A DNA stretch of 64,000 nucleotides, taken from the NCBI GenBank assembly GCA_022376515.1, contig WTXI01000207.1:1-64000 (forward strand). The letters run 5' to 3'. Origin of the DNA: Lactifluus volemus. Lineage: Eukaryota; Basidiomycota; Agaricomycetes; Russulales; Russulaceae. This document shows, piece by piece, positions 10,439 through 22,100 of the stretch. The stretch's first letter is position 1; the number at the start of each line of letters is the position of its first letter. Position numbers and translations under genes: made by a program. The notes under the pieces were generated by a model. That model saw only the letters and a program-made list of their open reading frames with translations, made no database searches and had not been told where the DNA came from.

Positions 10439-12293
10439 AGTCCTATATCCTTCATAGTTCTCCCATCCTTTGTGAGAATGTTTTGACCTCCCCTGATCCT
10501 CAGTTCAATGCAACCCCGATTACCTCCAAGTCTGAATTGAAAGTCGATGCCCCCTCTCTCCCTGTAATACAGCTTCCCGATACAGGTGTCATAATTCTCA
10601 GCCTCCTCAGTTATATATACTACGTACCACCCATTCTTCCTGCAACCATCGACCAGGTCATGGAACTCCTCTCCGTCGCGCAGAGGTACAAGATGGATGT
10701 CGTACTGACCCGGATCCGGAGTCACATCGCTCAACAGGATCCACCACTCATCCGGGAAGAGACAGCACTTCACGTTTATTCTCTTGCCCAGAGATGTGGG
10801 CTTCGCGAGGAAATGCTCCAAGCTGCACGTTCAACGCTTGCCCTTTCGCCATTGACCATCGATGGCCTGGAGGACAAGCTTGATATGATGCCAGGTGCTT
10901 GTCTTTATGAACTCTGGAAATATCACGAGAGAGTCAAATCAAATCTTACACAAGCCCTCTGCGAGTTTAGAACATCACATGCGCAGACACTACTGGGAAT
11001 TTCAGCCTGTGAATCGCTCACGGCTTCCCGCATCCCAACATGGCTCGATAGTTTTATTGAAAACATAGGGAGAGATCCTGCATTCCTCGATCTCACTAGA
11101 TTCCACTTAGCCTTGTCAACGCATGTTCAGTCACCGCAAAGTCGCGGAAAAGGTGGTTGCGTATCGTGCGCTTATATACATCACAAGACTATACGCGCGT
11201 TTTGGGCGGCTTTGACAGCTGTCGCTAACGGTGGTATAACCAAGGCGAGTCATTCACGTAGTTGCATTGGTAGGCCATATGAACCCCTTGACAGGCAGAG
11301 CCAACTCTCTTAGTGGTCAAGGAACGTGCAGGATCTGAAGGTCATGCCACATCGTCTAGAGAGTTCACTTCCTCCCTGAAGCCCTCGCCTCCGTCCATGG
11401 TGGACGTCATACTACAGTCAGCCGACCTTGTCAACTTCCGTGTCCACAGATCAGCGCTAGTCGCGTCATCTCCCTTTTTTGATGCCATGTTTTCCCTCCC
11501 CCAGCCCCCCAACGGTGAAACTGTTGACGGACTTCCCGTAGTGCATCTATCCGAGAATGCGGAGATCCTAAACAGTCTTATCTCGATGTTGTACCCGGTC
11601 ACCCCGGCGATACCAGACACAGACGACAATATTTTAGCCCTGATCGCTGCCACGGAGAAATATGACATGGTTGCTGTACGATCCTCCATCCGTGCCGAGG
11701 TCAGTCGCAGAGGGTTGCTAACACCGAAGGGTGTAGAAGCATTCCGTGTACACGCCGTCGCCTGTAGTAAAAGACTTTATCCAGAAATGGCTATCACCGC
11801 CCGGCTCACCCTGGATTACCCGATGACGTTCGAATATCTTGGAGAGGCACTGCGATCGTACGAAGGTTGGGCGCTGCGTGACCTCGCAAACTTTCGCCAG
11901 CGCTGTTCAGACCAGCTTGACATATGCATCCAGTCGTTCTTAGACTATCGGAAGGGGCCGTCAAAAATCTGGGTTGGCTGTCCAGCTCCAGCCCCTTTCC
12001 TCCGCTCCTCTCAACCCAAAAATAACGATCCCGGATTCCTCGCCACCTGGTTACAGAACCTCCTGTGGAAACTCGAACCGCCCCTGGTAGGCGCGCCAGC
12101 CATACAGACGCTCAACCCTTGCCAATTTCGTAAAGAATACCTGGAGGCTCTTCAGGAGCATGTGAAACAAAAAGATTGTCACTTTTGCACGAGGGTTCAC
12201 ACAATGCAAGGAGAGGCTTTCTGTGCGGAGATTGAGAAGGGGATGGTACAGGCGCGGAACATCGTATATTCATTTCTCGAGGGTATTCAGTAG
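10306..12293 (+). CDS. Double BTB/POZ-domain protein, copy B
   Basis: Exons 10306-11244 and 11295-12293 give 645 aa. The 50-nt intron again begins with GC (GCGAGT) and ends CTTGACAG. The two halves match copy A throughout: ADVILRSCDSFEFRV near residue 30, VDVILQSADLVNFRVHRS near 350, then a long helical tail with CHFC and FC cysteines near the end. A TTG at 10294 extends the frame slightly, but the ATG at 10306 is conserved with copy A and is preferred. Copies A and B face away from each other, with the CPL1-like gene between them, so an inverted duplication is likely. Partner and pathway are unknown. Confidence 0.85.
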
Positions 12294-13111
12294 GTCCGAA
12301 CGTCGACCAGCATTCGTAGGTTTACATTTATTCTCATTTGGACCAGGCGCTAACTGATACAGGGGCTAGTAGCTCGTATAAAATGGAGATTGTCGCATCT
12401 GTTTTATACTACGCATCACGGAGGCGCTGGGGAATCGTGGAGATGGAGTTGCAGGACTTGGGAAGGTGTGGAGAGGGCTGGCGTGTTGATGGGGCGTAAA
12501 TCTCGTTCGGACGTCTTAGTGATGTACATTTCGGATTGACACGATAACTCCCTTGGCCAAATCTTTTCGACATTGCCTTGCTTCAAGTTGCAAGGTTTAG
12601 TGCAGTCTTCTGACTCGCCCGTTTTGTCGGGAACTCCTCATTTTTCAATGGTCGTAAAATTTGATCTGGAACCTTCACCCATCGGACAGAACGACGACCT
12701 GTCTCCAGCAGCATGGCTGCTCAGGCAAGGTGGCTAATGACATCGTCGGCATTTTCCCTCAAGCCAATCATTAGGATATTTCTTGTCTTTCATTCAACTT
12801 CAAGTTTGTAGTGATTCTAACACCGAAATCAGATCTAGAGTTATTTGAGGTTTTTCCTGAGATGTACTACTACTCAAGGAAAGAGAAAATAAGTTTACGA
12901 AGCAAGTCTTCCTTGGACGGTCTACAAGCGGAGGTGTAGTACCCGTAGTCCCCGCCTTCCCATGACGACGGCCCGGAAGTGAACTAGTGAACAACAGGCG
13001 CTGTTGCTATGACTGTAAGTGCCACACTGCGCAAACCCTCTTTTTCGTCTCGGCGCTTGGTCGCTCAAAACCTCTTATCTCTTCCGCGTCGCATAGCTAA
13101 CTTGCGCCAAG
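12294..13111. other. Intergenic between double-BTB copy B and NLR
   Basis: No gene seen on either strand. It contains the 3' flank of the BTB gene and the presumed promoter of the NLR gene that starts at 13112. Confidence 0.5.
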
Positions 13112-16100
13112 ATGGTCCGTAATTCGTATGCAAAACTTTTTCACCTCCCGATGTCCCCCGATCTTGACCATCCCTACAGCCCATATCCTCAGGACTCCGG
13201 GACAGGGTGATATGTCACTCGCGTTTTGATACAACATTTGCTCACATAACTGTCCTTAAACAGCGCTCAGGTCAGCGAAACGCGACCTAGCTTGCTCCAG
13301 ATCCAGGTCACTGGTACGTATCTTTGTGATACTGCTCAGATAAGTACTAAAAAATTTTCAATGTCAGTCCTGTTGGAGATCGGACATAAGCCAGCCCTAA
13401 AGTGGCTGCGCACGGACCATCGACGACAGATCGTCGAATTCGCTAGTCTATCCTTTTTCAACCGCTTGGTACTTTACTAGGGGCTCTGATGCCCACTTTT
13501 AATTTTTTCGAGTACCTTCGACTCCACTATAGCCCCTCCTCGTATTCACATTGCACATACGACACCATGAGCATATAAGCCCCCGCCTGGCGGGGCAACA
13601 CCTCAGCGTTTCCATTTCCTCGCGCTGAGGTGAGTATCTTTATCTTTCTTCTTGTAGCTGCAGTAAAACTTATCAACTACTTGTTTAGTTAAACTATAAC
13701 AGGTTAGCTACGAATACTAGCGTTTCCATTTCCTCGCGCTGAGTTAAACTATAACAGATTACGAGACCCGAGTCTCTAGCTAAGTCCACCCACGCTGTCT
13801 CCCATCACACGTAGCATGAGCCAAGCCGCCGCACAACACGCCGCGGACCCAGACCCAGCCGGCAGGACCGACGACAGCGCCGGTTCTCTCCATGGCTCCG
13901 TCCATGATTCCGCTCATGACTCCGTTCATGGTTCCGTCCACGGTTCAGCTCATGGTTCCGCCTATGGCTCTCCTCATGGCTCTGCTCGTGCTTCCGCGTT
14001 ATCCTCGGTAGCCAGCACCCCATCGCTCTTTCGGCCATACGGTTTTCCGCCCGTGCATCAACCCGATGCGATGCACCAACCCGATGCGATCCCACCGGTG
14101 CAACGCCCGGGCGCAATCCCATGGGCACGCCATCAACCTATTGTTCCACCAGTCCACCTGCCTCAAGGAGTTCCGCCGGCTCACCTACCTCCTGTAATTC
14201 CACCGGCTCATTTCCCTCCTGCGGTACCTGGCCCAGCGGTTATATCGCAACGCTACGATATTCCGCCGCTCGAACAAGACGGCAGCAATTTTCGGTGTGG
14301 CGTTTCCATATGCACGTTGTCTTGAGGAGTTACAGGCTCCTGACTGTCCTCAACGATCCGCGCCCTCACCCGTTGATCTATCCAGCCGAAGCTGCTGCAT
14401 GGGATGAAAAAGACCAGCAGGCCTTCTCGCTTATCGCTCTGTCTCTCACCGGCGAGCCTGCCCATCTAATCTTCCATGCTCAGACAGCTAAGGAGTGTCT
14501 CGACTGCCTCTCTGCGCGTTTCGAGGGTCGAGGGGGCCACAAGCTCTCTCAGCTGATGACCCGCCTTTTCAGTACCCCTCTCAACGACGCCGAGCCCCTC
14601 GAACCGCAAATCAACGCGATGATCGACGCTTCCCACCGTCTTGCCGAAGCCGGATCTCCGTTCACGGACCAGCAGATTGCTCACGCGATAACCAACGCCC
14701 TCTCCCCTTCTCACCGAATGCTCAAAGTCGTACTCAATAACCTCAACCCTCTTGATCAGACGGCAGAGAACATCAAACTTCGCATTCTAACAGACGAAGA
14801 TTCTCGCATCCGTGAATCTGGGGACGGCGCAGCCGCGTTCTACGCTAAGGCTGCCAAGAAGGGCAAGGACGGCAAGAAGAAATCGGAGAAAAAGGACACA
14901 GACAAAGACAAAGGAAAAGGGGACCGCAACAAACGCAAAGACCAGAAGAAGAAGTGTACACACTGCAACTTCACCGGTCACGACGTCAGCGAATGCCGGA
15001 AACTGAAGGCGCAAAAGGAAAAAGAAGCGAAAGCCGCAACCGCGACAACCTCAACGTCGCAGACCACGCCATCGACTTCCGCGCCTGCCCCCGCGTCCGC
15101 AAAAGTTGCGATAGCCTCAACCGACGAGGAAGTCTTCCTCTACTCCGCTCACACTTCCCCTGCGCTCCTTGAATCTTGGATTCTTGATTCCGGAGCGTCT
15201 CGTACGATGTCATGCAACCGCTCTTGGTTCACCCATTTCACCCCTCTCTCCGTTCCCATAAAAGTGACGCTTGGCGATGCACGGTCCATCCTCGCGACTG
15301 GCGTAGGCCGCGTGCACGTCCGCATGCGCGCTGACGACCGCTGGAGAAGTGCTATCCTCCAGGAAGTTCTTTTTGTGCCTGAGCTCCATGGGAACCTCCT
15401 CTCTGTCTCTTATCTCACGCAACGTGGTGCTAGTCTCCTCTTCACTGATGATTCTTGCTCTCTTCGAGACAAATCTGGTGTCACTACATGCCAAGGCCAC
15501 ATGTCCGCTAATCTGTACATTATGGACATTCGGACCATTGTCTCCGAGAAAATCCGCATCGCCACGGTCACTACTTTCCCGCGCGAAGATGAAAATCCTC
15601 CCGCGCCCGACCAAATCGCCCTCCTCAGTGAGGATGCTGGATCCTCGGCCACGCTGGCTGTATGGCACCGAAGACTCGGACACGTTAGCAACGAAACCAT
15701 AGTGAGAATGGTAGACAAAGGGATGGTGCAAGGGATGGTGATAAATGGGCCTACGAGTACGTCTGCGATCTGTGAGCCATGCCTCACCGGAAAACAAGCC
15801 CGGATCGATATCTCGAAGACGACCCACACGCGCGCTACTGAAATTCTCGGCCGCGTTTTTTCGGATATCTGCGGCAAACTTCCGACTCGATCCCGTCAAG
15901 GTTTCGAATATTTCGCGACGTTCACCGATGACTCGACCCGAAAAGTTTCCATTGTCGGACTGAAGCTCAAATCCGACCTTCTCCAAAACCTGAAGGCTTT
16001 CGTCGCTCGTGTCGAGCGCGAGACCGGTAAAAACGTCAAAATATTACGTTCCGACGGCGGAGGTGAATATACTGGGAAGGTACCTACTAAGTATTTCGTC

Positions 16101-19100
16101 GAGAAAGGTATCAAGCAGGAAATCACTACCGCTGATACCCCCGAACATAACGGGGTCTCGGAGCGCATGAACCGTACGCTCCTTGACAAGGTTCGAACGA
16201 TGCTTGCTGATGCCAACCTCCCCGAGTCGTTTTGGTACGACGCCATCGAATACGCCGCCGTCTTACACAACTGCCTGCCCACCAGCTCCCTCCCTGACCT
16301 GACCCCGGAGGAAGCCTGGAGTGGCAACAAACCTGACGTCTCCCGCCTTCGCATTTTCGGTTGCCCCGCGCATATGCACGTGCCCAAGGATCACCGCTCA
16401 AAGCTCTCTTCTCATTCCCAGCAGTGCACCTTCCTTGGCCTTGCATCGAACTACAAAGCCTTCAGATTAATTCATTGCCCCTCGCACAAGATTTACAACT
16501 CTCGCGACGTTGTTTTCGACGAAGGGGGGCCCACTCACGAACGTGTCATCATCGACGAAAACGACGACGAAAACGATAGCAAGAACGATGCACCAGCTCC
16601 CGCGCCCGTACCGCGCGACTCTCCTACACTCGAATCACGCCCAAAACGTGTCACCCGTGCACCTGCTCGCGACGACGACCCTCGTTATGAAATTAGCGCG
16701 TACAATCGCCGACCCCCCGTGCGTGTTAGCGTCGCCGAAACCAAATTCGATAGTGACCCGCGCACTTTCGATGAGGCCATGGCACGACCCGACGCTGCCG
16801 AATGGGTATCCGCCTGCGATAACGAACGCGAAGCTTTTGAGCAGATGGGTGTCTTCGAAATCGTCCCTCGTCCCCGCGATCGCAAGATTGTGGGCAGCCG
16901 GTGGGTTTTCCGCGTCAAGCGTGGCCCTGACGGGACGATCCAAAAGTACAAGGCCCGTGTAGTTGCTCAAGGGTTCACGCAAGTCGAGGGCATTGACTTC
17001 GACGAGACGTTCGCCCCAGTCGCGAAACTTGCTTCCCTCTGCGCGATTCTCGCAATTGCCGTGGAGAGGGACCTTGAGCTCCACCAAATGGACGTTAAGT
17101 CGGCATACCTTAACGGCGTGCTCAAGGAGGAGATCTTCATGAATCCCCCTCCTGGCTTCAATGTCCCCAACGGCATGGTTCTTCGACTCCGCAAGGCTGT
17201 CTATGGCACCAAACAGGGTGGACGTGTCTGGTACGAGAACATTAGAGCGAGACTGACCGCTATGGGATATCGCAGTACACATTCTGACCACGCGATCTTC
17301 ACTCGTTCCTCTGACAAAGACATGTCTATCATTGCTCTGTATGTCGACGACATCACCCTTGCCTCTACCAGCCTGCAGGAAATCGAACGCGACAAAGCGC
17401 TCCTATGCCAGCACTACGAGATGACCGACTTAGGAAATCTCACGTGGATCCTCGGCATGCACGTCACCCGCGATCGTACCGCCGGGTGGATTTCTCTCTC
17501 GCAAGAAAAGTACCTAAACGACATCTTAGATCATTTTGGGAAATCTACTGTCCGTCCCATCTCCACCCCTGCCCTTGCTAACGAGCACCTTCGCAAGTTG
17601 GCTCAATCCGAGTCTGACCCAAAGCCCTATCAAAGTGCTGTCGGGGCTCTGATGTACCCTATGCTGTGCACCCGTCCTGACCTAGCCTACGCCGTCGGAG
17701 CGCTCGGACGCCACAATGCCACCCCCGGCGCGTCTCACTTTCATTCTCTCGATCGCGTTTTTAAATATTTACGAGGATCGTCTGACCTCCGCCTCATCTA
17801 TCGACGCGGAACCCCTGACGGCACTGTCCTACGCGGTTTTGTGGACGCTGACTGGGCTAGCGATATCAACGATCGGAAATCCACCTCCGGTTTCGTCTTT
17901 ATGCTTGCAGGGGGTGCCATCAGTTGGGGATCGAAGAAGCAATCGTCGGTCGCGCTCTCGAGCACCGAAGCCGAGTACATCGCCGTCGCTTACGCTACCA
18001 AGGAAGCCGTATGGCTGCGTCGTTTCCTCAGCGAACTTGGCATCGACGTCGCCTCACCTACCGTCCTCCGTGTCGACAATCAGTCCGCGATTTCCATCGC
18101 GCGGAACCCCAAGTTCCATGATCGCATGAAGCACATTGACTTGCGATATCACTTCTTGCGCGAGAAGGTTGCCGCCGGAGACTTTTTTTTTTTTTTTTTT
18201 GAATTGGGGTTTAGAGTCCCCGCGTATATTGCGACAAGACTAAGTTACTCTGTACAAGGTACTATCCAAATGGAGACGCAAGTAAGGAAACAAGGTAAAC
18301 GGGAAGGGGAGAACGGAAGGTTATAATAAGAGGAGGTCAGAGAGGAGGGAGCGCGGCCGAGGCCGGAATCATTCAAGGGGGGTCTGGGCGGGGAGGGAGG
18401 GGCCGGAGGCCTTGTTGTGAGAGGAGTAGGAATTGGGCGAGACGGCGGCCACCTGCTTCAGTAGAGAAGAGGTACTGTGAGGAGAAACCCTCAATAGTGG
18501 AGGCGCGATGGTCGGAGTGGAGGTGGCAGTCAAAGAGGACGTGGTTGATGGAGTAGCGGTGAGTGGGGGCCGGTGTGGGTGGGCCTGAGTGAAGTGGTGA
18601 GAGTATGGGTGTGAAGGGGACGTCGTTGCAGGGGCAGAAGGTGTTGTCTCCTGCCAGTGGCCGGAACTGGTCGCTGTAATCTGCGAAGAAGGCGTGTTGG
18701 CTGAGGATTTGTAGTCCGGATGTGAAGAGATGTCTGTTTTTGTGGGAGAGCAGTCCCCGCACAAATGGTGGAGGTCGGTTCGATGGGGTGTTGGGGCACG
18801 CGCGCCAGGCTTTGTGACCCGGCGTGCGAGGGAGCTCCCCAGAGGCGAGCTCCCTCCCCCATAAGTCGAAAGCAAGAGTAGAGGGGGGAACTGGTGGTTC
18901 GACCACTAAGGTAGGTTGCCATTCCCTAAGGAGGCGATCCAGTTCCTCCGACCCAGGGACACAAACCCAAGATTCCTTGAAGAGCCATAGCTCGACGGCG
19001 CGCTCTGGGGAAGGGTCCAAGAAAGAAGAAAGAGAAGAAGTAAAGTGGGAGGCAAAAGAAAGAAAAGGGGACTTAACGGAAGTGTTCATAAGATAAGGCA

Positions 19101-22100
19101 GCACCAATTTGTTTGGCAGGAGAATATAGAGAAAGCCCCCAGAAGGGAGCGAGAGGAAAAAATTGAGACCCTGCGAGAGGGCCTTAAGGAGTGACCATCT
19201 ACGGTCCGTGTCCACCGACACCCCCGTCTGCAACAGCTTCTCCCCACTGTAAAGTAAGAAGGCATGTCCGTAAGAGTCAGGGGTGGGGATAGGAAGGGAT
19301 CTAACGTAAAGGCAGTGGGCAAGAGGAGGGGGTTTAGTGATGAGGGAACGAGTGAGAGAGTGTACCTCCTTAGGGGAGGAGGCATAGGAAGTGAAGCCCT
19401 GGTGTGACCAGGTAGGTGAGTACGGGAGGGAAGGGTACGAGAAAGAAAAGAGCGGGGGGGTTCTGGATTTGACTAAAGACCAAAGGTTTGTAAGGGGAAG
19501 GAAGGTGGAGTGCCATCGTGAGATGGGGTTGGACCAGACCGACATAAGTAGAGGAGAAGATGGGGGAAGTGATGAGAGGCGGGTGATGTACTGGGTCCTG
19601 AGTTTAAGCAGGGTGTATCGTACAGGTGGGATGCTAAGTAAGTGGTGGAGCGGGGCAGTAGGAGTAGTGCGGAAGGCGCCGCTGAGGCGGCGGCAGGCCT
19701 GGTTCTGTGCCACCTGAAGGGGTTGAACCAAGCCTTTCTGTTTGACGTCAGTGAACCAAATGGGAGAACCATACGTGAGAACCGGAAGAATTACCGCGAG
19801 GTAGACTTTACGCCAGTTAGCGAAGTCCAAACCCCGAACAGAGTTGCCGAGGACCCCCAGGGCCGCAAGGGAGGAGCGGGCTCTGGAGGCCATGATGGAG
19901 ACATGTTCTTTCCACGAAAGCGTGGGGTTGAAGTAGATATCGAGGTAGCGAACCACCTTGGATGTTTTGACTGTGTACTCACCGTTGGAGGGATCCCGGA
20001 GAGCGATGCGAGTTAAATGAGGGCCAAAATGGCGTTCGACATGGCGGGTGCGGAAGATCATGAATTCCGTCTTCTCCGGGTCGAGCCGGAGCCCCACATC
20101 AAATAGCCAGGAAGCTGCTTGCTCGTACAAACGCGTGGCCTTCGACGCCGCAGAGCGGTACGTTTCCCCGCTGGCAGTGATGCAGCCGTCGTCAACATAT
20201 AACTGGAAGGAAGTGAAGGGGGAGGGGTCCGAGGAGTTAAGGAGAGTGAGGAGGGGCGCCGTATAAATAGCCGAAAGGATAGGCGAGAGGGGTGAGCCTT
20301 GGGGGGTGCCGTAAGAGAGTGACTGGGGTTCATGCGTGTAACCATTAAAGGAAAGTGAGGCCGCCCGATCGGAAAGGAAGGACAGGGTCCATTGGACCAG
20401 GGGCTGTGGAAAGCCGTAAATGTGGAGGAGGTGTGCAACCCGGGCGGGGTTCAGGTTGTCAAAGAAGCCCTGGATGTCAAAGAAGATGGTCGCAGCGACG
20501 TGTCCGGCCTTGAGGCAAGATTGGGCTAGATGGGCCAAGTGTCCGGCGCCATCTACGGCGCTGCTGTAGTCCCGGGAGCCAAACTGGAGGGGGGGAAGGA
20601 TGCGGTAAATGTTAAGGTCGGCTAGGAGGCGTTTGGCGACTATCTTCTCCAAGAGTTTGCCGACACATTCAAGGAGGCTGATGGGTCTGTAGGCCTTAGC
20701 CAGAGAGTAATCTGGCTTGCCCGGTTTGTGGAGGACGACAACACGGGCCGCCTTCCAAGGGTGGACTCCAAGGGAGAGAGCAGCCGAGAAGAGGGTAACG
20801 AAGCGAGATGGGGAAGCGGTGAAGGCCCATTTAAGGAGTTTGTAGCCGATGCCGCTAGGGCCGGGAGCCGATTTGTTGGAGGTGGGTGCCAGCGCCGAAC
20901 GAATTTCAGAAAGAGTGACGGGGCCATGATGCCGGACGGGTAAAGGAGGGGGGTCCGAAGGGAGTGTGACCGCCTTTCCTGGGGGAAGGGGCGGAAAAAA
21001 TCGAGATTGGAGGATGGTTGCCATGGCAGGTGGGTCGGCAGTTAGGGAGTGAGTGGCAGAGTCAAGAAGAGGGGGGATTAGAGAAACCGAGCGGCCGTGC
21101 CGCCAACGGGCAGCCTTCCAGAGGTTATCTGGAGAGCAGTGGTCGAGGAAATCATGAGCGGCGTCACGTTTGGCCTTTGTAATGGTGGTACGGAGGGCAT
21201 GGTAAAGAGGTGCGCGAAGAGGAGGTGGGGCCTGCTTCCAGAGAGCGAGAGCGGCAGAGCACTCCTGGTTCCACCACCGGGCTCCTCGGGGGTCCGGGGT
21301 CAAGCGGCGATCGAAGAAGTCGGAGCAAACCGTGTCGATGTCCTGCAGGAGGCGATCGGCTTCTCTGAAAAGATCGGTATCAGAAGTGATCGGGAGAGTG
21401 ATTGGGAGGGCACGGAAGGCGTGTTGCCAGGCGTCTTCCATGTCATCGATCACTTTGAATCCCGGGAGGTCCCGGGTGGGGGGGGAGGGAGGGGAGAGTG
21501 AAGAGAGAGAGTGGTGGAGAGAGCGGCATGGTCGGAGTGAAGGGAGAGATCGAAAGAGACAGTGATAGGGGAGAGATCGAGGGAGGCGGCAGCCAGGGAG
21601 TTAACGAGGAAGAGATCGAGTACGGAAGGTTCATGTCCTGGGGGTCCCCTCCAGGTAGGCGTACCGAGAGGGTTCAGGCAGGCGAGGTCCTGTGACGTTA
21701 TCCAGTCCTCTAGGAGGGGGCCCCAGGAGGAGAGAGCGTGTCCAGGGGGTGACCACATGGCACTGTGGGTGTTGAAGTCGCCTACGACCAAGGTGGGAAC
21801 CGTGCTGTCAATGGAGGAGGAAAGGAGGCCGTGGAGGCCGTGCCCATGATCTGGGACGGAGTGATAGAAGTTGCAGAGACGGAAAGAGGGAGCGGAAATG
21901 AACGTGAAGTCAACGGCCATGCCAGAATGGGAAGAGAGGCCGTCGATCGATCGGAGGATCGGAGAACAGATGGACATGAGAGAGTGATGGACGTAAAGGA
22001 GGGTCTTGGCGTGTTGGCCAGGTGTGAGAATAGGGCTCAGACAAGTCCATTTGTCATTGGCAGCCCCCCAAGGACTGGGAGGCCGTCGGGGTCAGAGTCT

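Noticed and set aside
18182..18326. C-terminal end of the copia polyprotein through the T run
   Set aside because: The frame runs into the LINE poly(A) tail; the true end resumes at 25527 after the LINE.
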